Source: Haberlea rhodopensis (taxonomy: Eukaryota; Streptophyta; Magnoliopsida; Lamiales; Gesneriaceae). Taken from it: a DNA stretch of 64,000 bases. A program made the translations under genes and the position numbers. The notes beneath the pieces are model-generated. The model saw only the letters and a program-made list of their open reading frames with translations, did no database searches and was not told where the DNA came from. Numbering within the stretch: the stretch's first letter is position 1; the number at the start of each line of letters is the position of its first letter. The stretch is taken from the NCBI GenBank assembly GCA_907163345.1, contig CAJQUN010000024.1:2170001-2234000 (forward strand), read 5' to 3'. Shown here in pieces: positions 55,024 to 64,000 of this stretch.

Positions 55024-57005
55024 CTATAGATCAGGGGGGAGAGAGGCAGCTACTTTCTCTACGTCTAGAAAATCCAAAGAGACGTCAGGCACAAGACAGC
55101 CACGTTCTTTGATCTGGCTAAGACATCCCTGGAAACCAGCCTCAATAAAAGTAAGGAGTTTCTCTCCTACCAACTCCTCAGACTTTTGTTTCTCCTCGGC
55201 AGCCTCCTTTAGAGATTTAGCAAGTTCCTGCTCAGCAGAAGTAGCTAGCCCTTTAGCTAAAGCTAACTCATTACGCAGCTCCCGGAGCTCAGTCTCATGT
55301 TGACGTTTCTGGACCTCAACCAAAGAGCGAGCCTCGGCCACAGCGACGGCCCCCTTCTCAACCTGAGCTTTCAGCTCCGAGATGTCTTTCTCATGAAGAG
55401 ATTTGGCCTCAGCAAGGGTGTCTTGCATATTATCGAAGACCTTGGCATCTTTCAAGGATTGTCTTCGGATCATATTCGCCCTTGACATAAACTCACCCAT
55501 CAAGAGCATAGACTCGGTCAGACGGCTCCCAGTTCGGGTCATCAGGTCCCCCCAGCTCAGTTGGCTCATATAAAGGGCATCCTCAGTATTGGGAAGATCA
55601 CGAGCCACAGCTAAGGCAACGGTGCTCGGTCCTTCCCCAACTAGTCGCACACCACCTCGGTAAGCTTCCATCACCCGCTCACGACATCTCTCCACACGAG
55701 CTGGTGCACCCCCTTTCTCACCCGTTGAAGGGAGGTCGGACGGATCTGGGCGTGACCGAACTTGCCTCAGAGGATGAGCTTCAACAGCTGTAGACCCTGA
55801 CGAACCCCCAGGAGCTGCCGGTCTTTTCCGGGATAGCTGGGCTACATCTTCGGGGGGGCTCTCACCTCCTACATCCACAATGGTGACTCCCTCGGCTGCT
55901 GGGGGTTGGCCCTGTTTTTGCTTCCTCTTCTGAATAGCTTTCAGCACTAATGAGTTCATAACTCTGTCTTCTGTATAAACAGATACATAGTTCAGTCACA
56001 CCGAACAAAATACACGTGAATAAAATAATTGTTAAAGCATGTTAGAACAAGTACCGGCTCTCCCCCTTAAGGTCAGATCAGCTGGACTCAGCCCAGCAAA
56101 ACAAAGCAGATCCTCCACCACCAGCTTAGATGAATTAAAACAGTGACCTCCTATGACGTTCATTACATCTAAGAAGGCGGTGCTCTTTTTGAAATTTTTA
56201 GGAGGAGAGGGGAGAGCCGGGAGATGTTCAAGCCAATCAGAGCAGCAGACCCAGGGCTGGGAGGGCTTTACAAAAAAGAACTCATTTTTCCAGTCTTTGA
56301 TTTTGCTAGGATAACCCCCAACAAATGCACAGCCAGGTCGGCTGGTGACATACCAGGTCCCTCATTTGATCTCTTGATGTGAAAAAAATAAGAGAGAGTG
56401 GGGTGGTCATAAGGTAAGCCTAACGCCTTAAAGATAACTACGAGACTACACAAATTCGGAAGGAGTTGGGAGAAAATTGGCTAAGGTTTAGCTGATAAAA
56501 ACTACTGAACTCCTGAAAGAATTCAGGAAGAGGAAAACGTAAACCCCCTTCTAGCTGACCGCGGTAGAAGGTAAAAAAACCCCTCAGGAGGTTGGTTGGG
56601 TCGTTGAGAAGAAGAAGGGAAGATGAATTCATAATCGGAAGGGGCTTGGCTGACTTGACGTATTTTGGCCTCATCTGACTCATCCAAGACAGGAACATAA
56701 AGTTCATACCAAGGATAATTGCCTGGAGGCGACTCTGATCTAAGACGAGAGCTGACCTCAGTCATTTGAAGGTCGGGTTCAGCTGAGGTCCCAGCTTCCT
56801 GGGGAGCCTCAGTGCGCACCACTTCTTCAAGGGGCACAACTCCCTCAGGAAGGGCAATCCCTTCGGGATAAAATGAGCCATACTGATCTACCGCTCTAAG
56901 CTCCTCGTCAGTAAGAGGGGAAGGAAACAATTGATCAGGTGAAGACATTGTAACAAAAACAGCTGAGAAAACGTACCTAGGAGTTTTCAGAAATAAAAAT
57001 GGCAA
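55024..57005 (-). pseudogene. Antisense ORF of the retroelement (Transposase_28/gypsy-type domain), with probable intron
   Basis: Minus-strand gene between pol and 3' LTR. A first part (57005 down to about 56055) holds a domain with FFTFYRGQLEGGLRFPLP, SFRI and VIFKALGLPYDHPTLS. I recognise these as the domain often named putative gypsy-type transposon (PF04195-like). A second part is open at 55024-55959 (311 codons) and ends in coiled coil (about residues 170-260). The two can be joined by a 91-bp intron with GTAC donor at 56054 and CAG acceptor at 55964. At least three single-base frameshifts (near 56575, 56450 and 56275) break the first part. The likely start is the MSSPDQLF Met near 56948. 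A TATA box lies upstream at 57072-57081. Function unknown; such additional ORFs are known in Tat/Ogre-type elements. Confidence 0.75.
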
Positions 57006-57069
57006 GCTAAAGAGGTCAGATCCGATCTGTTTCGAAAATGGAAAAAGTGGATAATGAGGGACCCGGAGT

Positions 57070-57083
57070 GGTATATATATAGG
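57070..57083 (-). promoter_or_regulatory. TATA box of the antisense gene
   Basis: On the minus strand the sequence reads CCCTATATATATACC, about 125 bases upstream of the proposed start codon at 56948 and 65 bases upstream of the first in-frame ATG at 57005. It lies just outside the 3' LTR, so transcription would be independent of the LTR promoter. Confidence 0.6.
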
Positions 57084-57316
57084 GAGACCTCAACGAATCC
57101 TGGCCGTTGATCCTTGATGCGCTGTACGGTCTAGATTAGCCTCAGGAATCGGGAGGGGAGCCCAACGGTCACAATTTCAATTTAAAATTCAAATTTTGTA
57201 GCCGTTAGTTCCCGCCTAAATCAAGTTTTGCTATTTTCAAGAATTGGCTCGTCAGGATAACTCGGCACATACGAGCTTCTGGTCTACAATGTCAGCTCGA
57301 CAGGGAGGGGGGACTG

Positions 57317-57979
57317 TGATACCCGCTAGAAGATACCACCTGACGAGCCGACCTGGCTCCAATGCATGTTACTCGTCTTTCTTCGGCGAGACCTCGCCTA
57401 CCCATCCGAGCTCTTTTGTGAGATCCGACCTGTTTGGCCGACCTGTTCCGCCTTACCTGTTTCCCTCCAGTAACTCGACGTGAGACCTCTTTTGAGAGCC
57501 CGAGCTGTTAGGCCGAGCTCTCCTCATTCCCCTTGTTGCTACCGGCTCTCAGCAAGGAAACCAGTCCCCAAGATATCTAGTCCTAGATATGCGGAGCAAT
57601 ATCAGGGATTTGATTGTATTCTCAGGATCTTGACATATCTGGGTAAGATTTGGATAAACATGGAAAGAGTCCTTGTTGCAATACTACTCTTAGATCTCCG
57701 CCTATAAATACCAGGTTTGAAGTATTGATTAGGGACGAATGTTATAATTGCTTTCACTTACAGCATATATTCTCTTCATATTCTCTCGCCTGACTTGAGC
57801 GTCGGAGGGGACCTGCTGGAACAACTTCCGGCCCCTTCTCACATTTGCTTCGTATTTTCAGGTCATTGCAGAAGATATTTGCTAATATCCCGGCTGTTAT
57901 ATTGAGTGTTGGAGGAGAAAGAGAGGTGAACCCACTCTCTATTGATATCAGCAAGTCATCGCAAATTTAGGTGATATCA
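57317..57979 (+). repeat. 3' LTR of the Tat/Retand-type element
   Basis: 663 bp, TGATACCCGCTAGAAG...GATATCA, more than 99% identical to the 5' LTR by eye. Directly followed by the target duplication TTATG and PRR coding sequence. Confidence 0.95.
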
Positions 57980-57984
57980 TTATG

Positions 57985-58311
57985 GATCAAAGGATGTGTG
58001 ATGCCATTGATCAGATAGATAATGAACAGGGTCGAAAATTGGAGAATTTGGACCATTGGGGGCACGTTTATCCTGAAAATGATCATAGTGGGAATACCAG
58101 TTTCTGTAATGGAAATATAAGCAAACATTATAGCCAGTGTACAGGAAAAAATGGCGGCGTTAATTTGTTTCCGGTTGTTAAAGGTACGTCAGAACATGGT
58201 AATGAAGAGTCTTTCCATGTTTATGAAGGGGCCTATCATAGATCCATGCAAAGAGAAGCAGCTCTTACAAAATTCAGATTGAAGAGGAAAGATAGATGCT
58301 TCGAGAAGAAG
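57985..58311 (+). pseudogene. PRR7/PRR3: PRR exon, 3' part, with the first half of the CCT domain
   Basis: Resumes exactly after the second TTATG (57980-57984). Open through to the donor GTATTATCC at 58312. The end reads SMQREAALTKFRLKRKDRC followed by FEKK, the first half of the CCT domain. An ATG in the target duplication (57982-57984) is in frame, so a 110-codon frame could start here, but this is a consequence of the broken exon. Confidence 0.9.
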
Positions 58312-61300
58312 GTATTATCCATTATGAATTTTGAATTATTAGCTTCCTTTCTTGGTACATCTAACAAATCGAACCAATTGAAACCCTTTGATAACCGCTG
58401 AACGTCATTCAAGAAATATATGCAGCTTTTGTTTTCCGCTTTATATATAAGACTAGTTAATTTGGCACCGTGCTTGTGAGCTTATAACCTGGTATATATG
58501 TCCAATAAATCGTCCGGCACAAGTTCAACAGACAGTTCTAGAGAATAAAAAGATGGTTCATACGCATTGAACATACATAATCGTACGTATATAAAATCAA
58601 ATAGGTTGGAGTAACAAAAGTCTTGCCCAACAGTACATCATAGCAAGAGTTGGCATATGATATCCTTGTAAGGCCCAATAGATTCTCTAAACAAAAGTCA
58701 TCTACAAAAGTGCAGTAGTAGAAGACATCTGATATCATAATAAAAGTAAATATCAACGAAATCCAAAAAACCAATCAAAAGTTGTTCGCAAGAGTTTTCA
58801 AAATGACGATGGTTCATTTCATAATGCAGACATGTGTTCGGTTTCTCATAGCAGTAGCGAGCATCGCATAAGAGGAATTATAGTTTATATTCATTGTTGT
58901 AGTTGCATTGTTATTTTAGGATATTGCTCTTATATTACTTGCTATGGCCTCATGATTAATGAATCATTTTACTTTTATAATTATTTATATACTTTCTGAC
59001 AAATAACGAATGTAAATGTGACGTCCCAAATTATTATCAAACAAGTAATATATAATTATCATAATTTAATATTTTCTATTTTTTTTATATAATCTCCTTG
59101 TACATGAAGGAAAAATTTGATGCCAAACATCATAAAAAAGGTAATCGAGAACAATCACATATTAGCAACGAGACGTAGGTAAGCCAAAACTCAAAATGCA
59201 TACAAACAAGCAAAGCCGACGACCTGTAATCTATCAAAAATTCATTATGCCGAATATTTTATAAAAAATTATTATTAAAGTTTGCCGAAACGAAAACTTA
59301 TTTTTAACTCTTTTTTTTTAAATAAGTTCACATAAAAATTATTATTAAAGTTTGCCACGACAAAAATCTATTTTGAACTATCTGTTTTTTTTAATTCATA
59401 CTTGACAAAATCAACAAGTTTTTTTCTAAAAAAAAAAAGAAAACATTTTAAATTTTAAAAATTGAGATAAGAGGGATGCACTGTTGGGTCAAGGATTTTG
59501 ATATAATATCCTTATACATAAAGGGAATATTTGATGCCAAACATCAGAACAAAGGTAATACCACATATTAGCAATGTGTCGTAGGTAAGCAAAATATCAA
59601 AACGTAAATAAACAAGCAAAATCGACGACCTGCAATCTATCAGAAATTCATCATGCCGAATATTTTATAAAAAATACAAAAATAAAAGAAAAAGTAAAAG
59701 AAAAAGGAAATAAAAAAATCTAAAAAAAATTAAAAAAGTGACGTAAGGTTACTGTTCATTGGAACAGTCGCTTATATACATGATATAATTCATTATGCCG
59801 AATATTTTATAAAAAATACAAAATAAAAGAAAAAGAAAATAAAAAAATTTAAAAAAATAAAATAGCGACGGCCGAATATTTTATAAAAAATACAAAAATA
59901 AAAGAAAAACTAAAAGAAAAAAGAAATAAAAAAATTCATAAAAATAAAAAGTGATGTAAGATTACTGTTCATTGGAATATAAAAGAAAATATGACTGATA
60001 TTTACTATTCACAGGAACAATAACCTATTGAACAAATAATAAATAACAAAAAATAAAAATAAAAAAAGAAAAGAAAATTACAAAAAAAAATAGGGAAAAG
60101 CGAGGAAGGAAAGAAAATAATAAAAAAAAGAAAATAACAAAAAAAAAGGGAAAAGCGAGGAAGGGGTTACTGTTCAAATAACAGCATGTTGGTCAATTTT
60201 TTCTTAAGTTGATCAAAAATAACATTTCAAATAACTTATTTTAACAAACATTTTTTAAAAAAACGACAATGCTAATGTAATTGAATTGGAAAAATAACAA
60301 AGGACTTGCTCTAACTTTTTTTAAAAAAAATGATGCTCATCTCACTAAAAACTGAAAAAAAATTAACATTTGTGAGCATGATTAACTAATCAAGATATAT
60401 TTTCTCCTAGTCGGTTTAGGCCAAACCCGATCATCAACAAAAAAAAATAAAGCGAGCATGCTACTGTAATTGAATGGAAACAAAATAACCAAAGGACCGA
60501 CTCTAACTTTTTAAAAAAAACATGATGTTCATCTTACTATAAATTGAAGTTGCGCATCAACAATCGATTAATATACTTTTTTTCTAGTCGGTTCAGGTTA
60601 AACCCGCGCATCAACAAAAAATAATTTTTTGAAAAAAAACATTTTTTTAAGAAAAAAAATTGTAATAAATAGTGAATTACTATTCATTACTATTCCTTGC
60701 AATAGTACTATTACAAACCTTGCACACTTAGTGAACTCTTACACACTTATATAATAGGTTGTAAATAAATATAAAAAATAATATTAATAAATAAAAAAAT
60801 AAAAAATAATCAAAAATAAAAAAAATATTTATTAAGAAATTAAAAAAAGTCACTGTTACACTATTTATGGGAATAGTGAACTCTTAGACACTTATAATAG
60901 GTAAAAAAATAATAAAAAATAATTAAAAATTTAAAATAAAAAAATATTTTATTTATTAAGAAATTATAATAATAGTAAAAAATAAAAAATAAAAAATAAT
61001 TAAAAATTTAAAATAAAAAATATTTTATTTATTAAGAAATTAAAAAAAGTAACTGTTAAAAAATAAAAAAAAATTTAAAATTTAAAATAAAAAAAAATTT
61101 ATTTATTAAAAAATTAAAAAAAGTAACTGTTACACTATTCATGAGAATAATGACTCTTAGTCACTTATATAATAGGTATAATGTAATAGTACTATTACAA
61201 ACCTTGCACACTTAGTGAACTCTTACACACTTATATAATAGGTTGTAAATAAATATAAAAAATAATATTAATAAATCAAAAAATCAAAAAAAATCAAAAA

Positions 61301-61776
61301 TAAAAAAATATTTATTAAGAAATTAAAAAAAGTCAATGTTACACTATTTATGGGAATAGTGAACTCTTAGACACTTATAATAGGTAAAAAAATAAAAAAT
61401 AAAAAATAATTAAAAATTTAAAATAAAAAAATATTTTATTTATTAAGAAATTATAATAATAAGTAAAAAATAAAAAAATAAAAAATAATTAAAAATTTAA
61501 AATAAAAAAATATTTTATTTATTAAGAAATTAAAAAAAGTAACTGTTAAAAAATAAAAAATAATTTAAAATTTAAAATAAAAAAAAAATTATTTATTAAA
61601 AAATTAAAAAAAGTAATTATTACACTATTCATGAGAATAGTAACTCTTAGTCACTTATATAATAGGTATAATAATATATATATATATATATGGTATAATA
61701 TGGTATAATTAATGTATGAATTCTACAACTGCTGACGACTCTCTTGAAACCTGTTCGTTATTGGTTTTGATGACAG
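58312..61776 (+). other. Enlarged last intron of the PRR gene, AT-rich repeats
   Basis: 3465 bp between the CCT-coding exons; in PRR genes this intron is normally a few hundred bases. From about 59030 it is very AT-rich. Two duplications are visible: a ~180-bp segment around GATGCCAAACATCA at about 59100-59280 and again at 59515-59680, and a ~484-bp segment at 60701-61184 repeated at 61185-61671. No coding sequence is recognised. Confidence 0.75.
60701..61671. repeat. Tandem duplication of ~484 bp in the PRR intron
   Basis: Copies start AATAGTACTATTACAAACCT at 60701 and 61185 and both end CACTTATATAATAGGTATAAT. They differ mainly in the length of A-runs. Within each copy, a shorter unit around ATTTTATTTATTAAGAAATTA is also repeated. 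Confidence 0.9.
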
Positions 61777-61887
61777 GTGCGATACGAGAGCAGAAAGAAG
61801 CTGGCTGAGCAACGGCCACGCGTTAAAGGGCAGTTTGTTCGTCAACCATTTAACGATCCTCAACCAGAAAACACTTCAGGTGGTTAG
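61777..61887 (+). pseudogene. PRR7/PRR3: PRR last exon, second half of the CCT domain
   Basis: Follows a splice acceptor GGTTTTGATGACAG and encodes VRYESRKKLAEQRPRVKGQ with the following FVRQ, the conserved end of the CCT domain, then a 13-residue tail and a TAG at 61885-61887. Phase 0 matches the end of the previous exon. The domain has no stop or missing conserved basic residue, so the DNA-binding part is better preserved than the rest. Confidence 0.92.
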
Positions 61888-63773
61888 CTACACTCTTAAG
61901 TGAAGCAAGCTTTGAACAAATTTTGGGCAAAGTTATTAGATTTTTTGTCCTGTATTTTTACTTGAATCATATAAAAAGATTTGTTTATGCAAAAGGCAAA
62001 CCCCGGTGCACGAAGCTCCAGCTATGCACAGGGTCAGGAAAATGGTTGTGGACGTAATTTACGCAGAAGATTCGTTTATGTAATCTTTGTATATTAATAA
62101 CCTTTGGTGTTCAGGAATTATTTATATTTATGAGGCTAGTAGATATTTTCAGCTTGAAACAAATGTCTATTATCATCAATGTTGCATTTTATGCTATTCT
62201 TGAATTAGAATTTACAGACCGATTTTTACCATCTCAAAATATGATTATACTAAATTTGTATCCTCTTTTATCTTCCTTTGTTGCCGTTTCCAGACATGGG
62301 ATAAGTTAGAGGAATGAATGAGGACTGTTCGCCTTTATTTAGAAGCAGGATTGCTAGGCGAGCTCCGTTGCAGTCAGCAATCAAAATGCCAATCAAAATC
62401 TTCATTTATTACATTATTAGTTATTATTATTATTAAGGGCCCTTATGTTTGTTTCTTGATGTGATCTTTTTTAATTTAATCTTGTCAAACACACGCATAA
62501 ACATGAATCAAAGTCCAAAGAATTCAATTAAAACTCTGAGACTATAACTGAATTTTGCCACATAAATGGATGTAATCACCCTCCGCTATCAGCTGGTGCG
62601 CCTCCATTCAACTGAGGCAAGAAAAAGATGTACTGCATGGTTGCCGACTTATATGACACAGATGCCTCATCGTGGAGGCATGCCTTCTCGGATGAGACAT
62701 GGTTGTTGGATAGTAATTTTCTTGATGGAATAAACTTCTCGGATGAGATGCCTTCTTATACTCAACCGAAGAAACTTTGTATAGACCGGTTAAGTCAAGT
62801 ATTATTTGAATCCACACCACCTACATATACGTGTACTGATAAGCACTTCAGGTAGGTGGACGAGCCAACCAAAAGTCACCAGATTGGTCAGAATGCGGCT
62901 AACTCCAGCACAAGAATATTAACACGAAATCCCAAAACAAATTTACTTGCAACCAAGTAATTGCAAACCCGGTCGCAGACATGCGAGAAATTGTGATGTA
63001 TGTAAATCCAAGAAAACCAAGTAATTGTTGTTAATAGATCATTAGTAAGCGCTGATGATAAGTACAATAACCATCATTAATTGAGTAAAACATTTGTATA
63101 GTGGTTGAATATATCGAACCCCTTCAGTACGAACTTTAAAGGTTCCCCTTACCTGGATCTATCACGCATAGTTGCCTATGGTGAAGAGGTATATCTCTTT
63201 CATTCTCACCACCAAACGACAAAAGATATTTAATCTTGTGTTCAAATAAGTCAACGTAATTCAAATAGGGAACAAGACAAAACAGCAAACTTCCAATTAC
63301 TTGGAAATAAAACTAAGACTTATCTTTTATTTATGAGTTGCGGTAGACTCCAGATTCCAGGAAGGCTGCTATAGTCAAGTTCTTCAATAGATATTGCTGC
63401 ATATAGTATAAATATTTATTTCTAGGCTTTTGTCGCTTTCCTTCATTTTCTAAAGTGGGGTCTGTGGTCGGGTAGCTAGGGCATGTCGAGAGAGGGAGTG
63501 GTTCGAACAAACTGGTATATCATCTTACTATGACTTGATCAATCCATGTCTTGCAGATTTTTTAGGAGCCTCGACCGTGTACCACGTCTCCTAAATACTC
63601 CTTGATTAGCCAGCCTTAACAAAGGATGTTGACCCTTCATTTGTGTTAACAGTAAGAATTGAGTCCGCATCCAGCAAGCTTTTGATGTATTGTACCGGGT
63701 TCCATAGACAACTTGATCTTAAAAAATTCATGTAACCGGAGATCTCGGAGCTACGATCTTGCGTTTAACTTCC
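61888..63773. other. Downstream of PRR: 3' untranslated region and unassigned sequence
   Basis: The first few hundred bases after the PRR stop are probably its 3' untranslated region. A 75-codon frame at 62628-62855 ends at a TAG after a CTTCAGGTAGGT stretch that looks like a splice donor; I do not recognise its peptide. No other gene, RNA or repeat is recognised in 62860-63770. Confidence 0.35.
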
Positions 63774-63968
63774 CTTTCGAACAACAACATAGTCACCAAT
63801 TGCTAAAGTTAACTCTACATTAGATTCAGTTTCATATGACTGCACGACCTCTCCCAAGAAGTATCCCATTCCATCAGTAAACCCTTTATATGTCTGAGAA
63901 GTAAATAGATTTCCCAACTTATTGTATGAAGTTGGAGGTATCACGTCATCTGCATCTCCTCCCGAAGC
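63774..63968 (-). pseudogene. SH3P-type (SH3 domain protein, AtSH3P1/2/3-like) gene fragment
   Basis: Minus-strand exon-like stretch encoding the start of a C-terminal SH3 domain: IPPTSYNKLGNLF, then GMGYFLGEVVQSYETES and VELTLAIGDYVVVRK. Plant SH3P proteins (BAR plus SH3, acting at clathrin-coated vesicles and autophagosomes) have the same PPSYEEV...YFLGEV...VELSLS-GDYVVVRKV layout. The splice donor expected right after VVVRK reads GGAAGT instead of GTAAGT, and no following exon (the GWAEGECKGKAGWFP part) is found below 63774. The fragment continues towards the window edge, where the upstream BAR-coding exons would lie. It is probably a pseudogene or a captured fragment. Confidence 0.65.
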
Positions 63969-64000
63969 TCATCAAGTATCAATGCCAATCCCGTGGATAC

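Larger units (their letters stand above)
47638..57979 (+). mobile_element. Tat/Retand-type Ty3/gypsy retrotransposon, 10.3 kb, inserted in a PRR exon
   Basis: LTRs of 664 and 663 bp (47638-48301 and 57317-57979), TGATACCC...GATATCA, flanked by the 5-bp duplication TTATG (47633-47637 and 57980-57984). A primer-binding-type sequence TTGGCGTCGTCTGTGGG follows the 5' LTR, and a polypurine tract AGGGAGGGGGGACTG precedes the 3' LTR. The order is gag, protease, RT-RNase H, additional (archaeal-type) RNase H, integrase, then two tandem-repeat blocks and an antisense gene. The extra RNase H and the antisense ORF before the 3' LTR are features of the Tat lineage. Confidence 0.95.
45961..61887 (+). pseudogene. 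PRR7/PRR3: PSEUDO-RESPONSE REGULATOR (PRR7/PRR3-type) clock gene, disrupted
   Basis: PRR proteins are nuclear repressors of the plant circadian clock, with an N-terminal pseudo-receiver and a C-terminal CCT DNA-binding domain. Exons with plant-type splice sites: 45961-46091 (end of the pseudo-receiver), 46202-46354, 46486-46648, 46710-47006, 47223-47637 joined to 57985-58311, and 61777-61887. Diagnostic motifs are KNELRNLWQHVW, SSCTKPE, SREAIDLIG, SNKF-like KFDIFPALDLSLRRS, SDASAFSR, PEITISYPLQRNFSLPIP, and a split CCT domain. An LTR retrotransposon sits in the fifth visible exon with target duplication TTATG. No first exons or start codon are found in the 45 kb upstream, and the 47223 exon needs more than one frame change (including near 47575). 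I therefore call a pseudogene. The CCT-coding exons remain intact. PRR7 versus PRR3 is not decided. Confidence 0.88.

Noticed and set aside
58797..58870. Possible additional PRR exon around TTTCATAATGCAGACATGTG
   Set aside because: The CCT exons join in phase without it, and the short peptide has no PRR signature.

Overview
The window reads as nuclear DNA of a flowering plant, probably a eudicot. It holds an AAA-ATPase of a plant-specific family, a two-component-like clock gene with plant splice sites, a plastid 16S rRNA fragment, an endogenous plant pararetrovirus and dense layers of LTR retrotransposons. The genus cannot be read from the sequence. Only one host gene looks intact: a single-exon BCS1/AATP1-type AAA-ATPase on the minus strand at 8491-9951. 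Almost everything else is mobile DNA or genes broken by it.

Layout. 1-5178: decayed florendovirus-like endogenous pararetrovirus (coat protein, protease, RT, RNase H, second ORF). 5760-6560: Ty3/gypsy gag relic. 7256-7755: hAT MITE. 8106-8218: plastid 16S rRNA insert. 8491-9951: AAA-ATPase gene. 10515-10896: foldback element. 11374-11735: Tourist-like MITE. 12309-12533: orphan last exon. 14015-17771: RTE-type LINE with a 16-bp target duplication, itself split by a second hAT MITE. 17855-20862: a copia element (family B), plus strand. 20863-39612: a second family B copy, minus strand, that has received a solo LTR (21471-23440), a complete 10.7-kb Sirevirus-like copia (24691-35387) and a Tourist-like element carrying a ~850-bp polypurine block (37309-38934). 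40085-45852: another copia on the minus strand, split by a Helitron (41854-44314) and by a third hAT MITE (45034-45608). 45961-61887: a PSEUDO-RESPONSE REGULATOR (PRR7/PRR3-type) circadian clock pseudogene, split inside an exon by a 10.3-kb Tat/Retand-type gypsy element (47638-57979) and carrying a 3.5-kb AT-rich intron. 63774-63968: fragment of an SH3P-type endocytic gene, minus strand.

The strength of the window is its stratigraphy. Most insertions can be dated relative to each other because target-site duplications are visible: ATTCA, ACATC, TTATG, TAA/TTA, three 8-bp hAT duplications and a 16-bp LINE duplication. The two family B copies also act as each other's empty-site controls. Both full-length LTR elements have nearly identical LTRs yet broken coding regions, which suggests they were copied as defective templates by proteins supplied in trans. 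The gypsy element also carries an antisense gene with its own TATA box. I found no convincing new defence or biosynthetic system; the best leads are the PRR disruption, the antisense unit, the Helitron with stacked 5' ends, and the young but already defective Sirevirus-like element.
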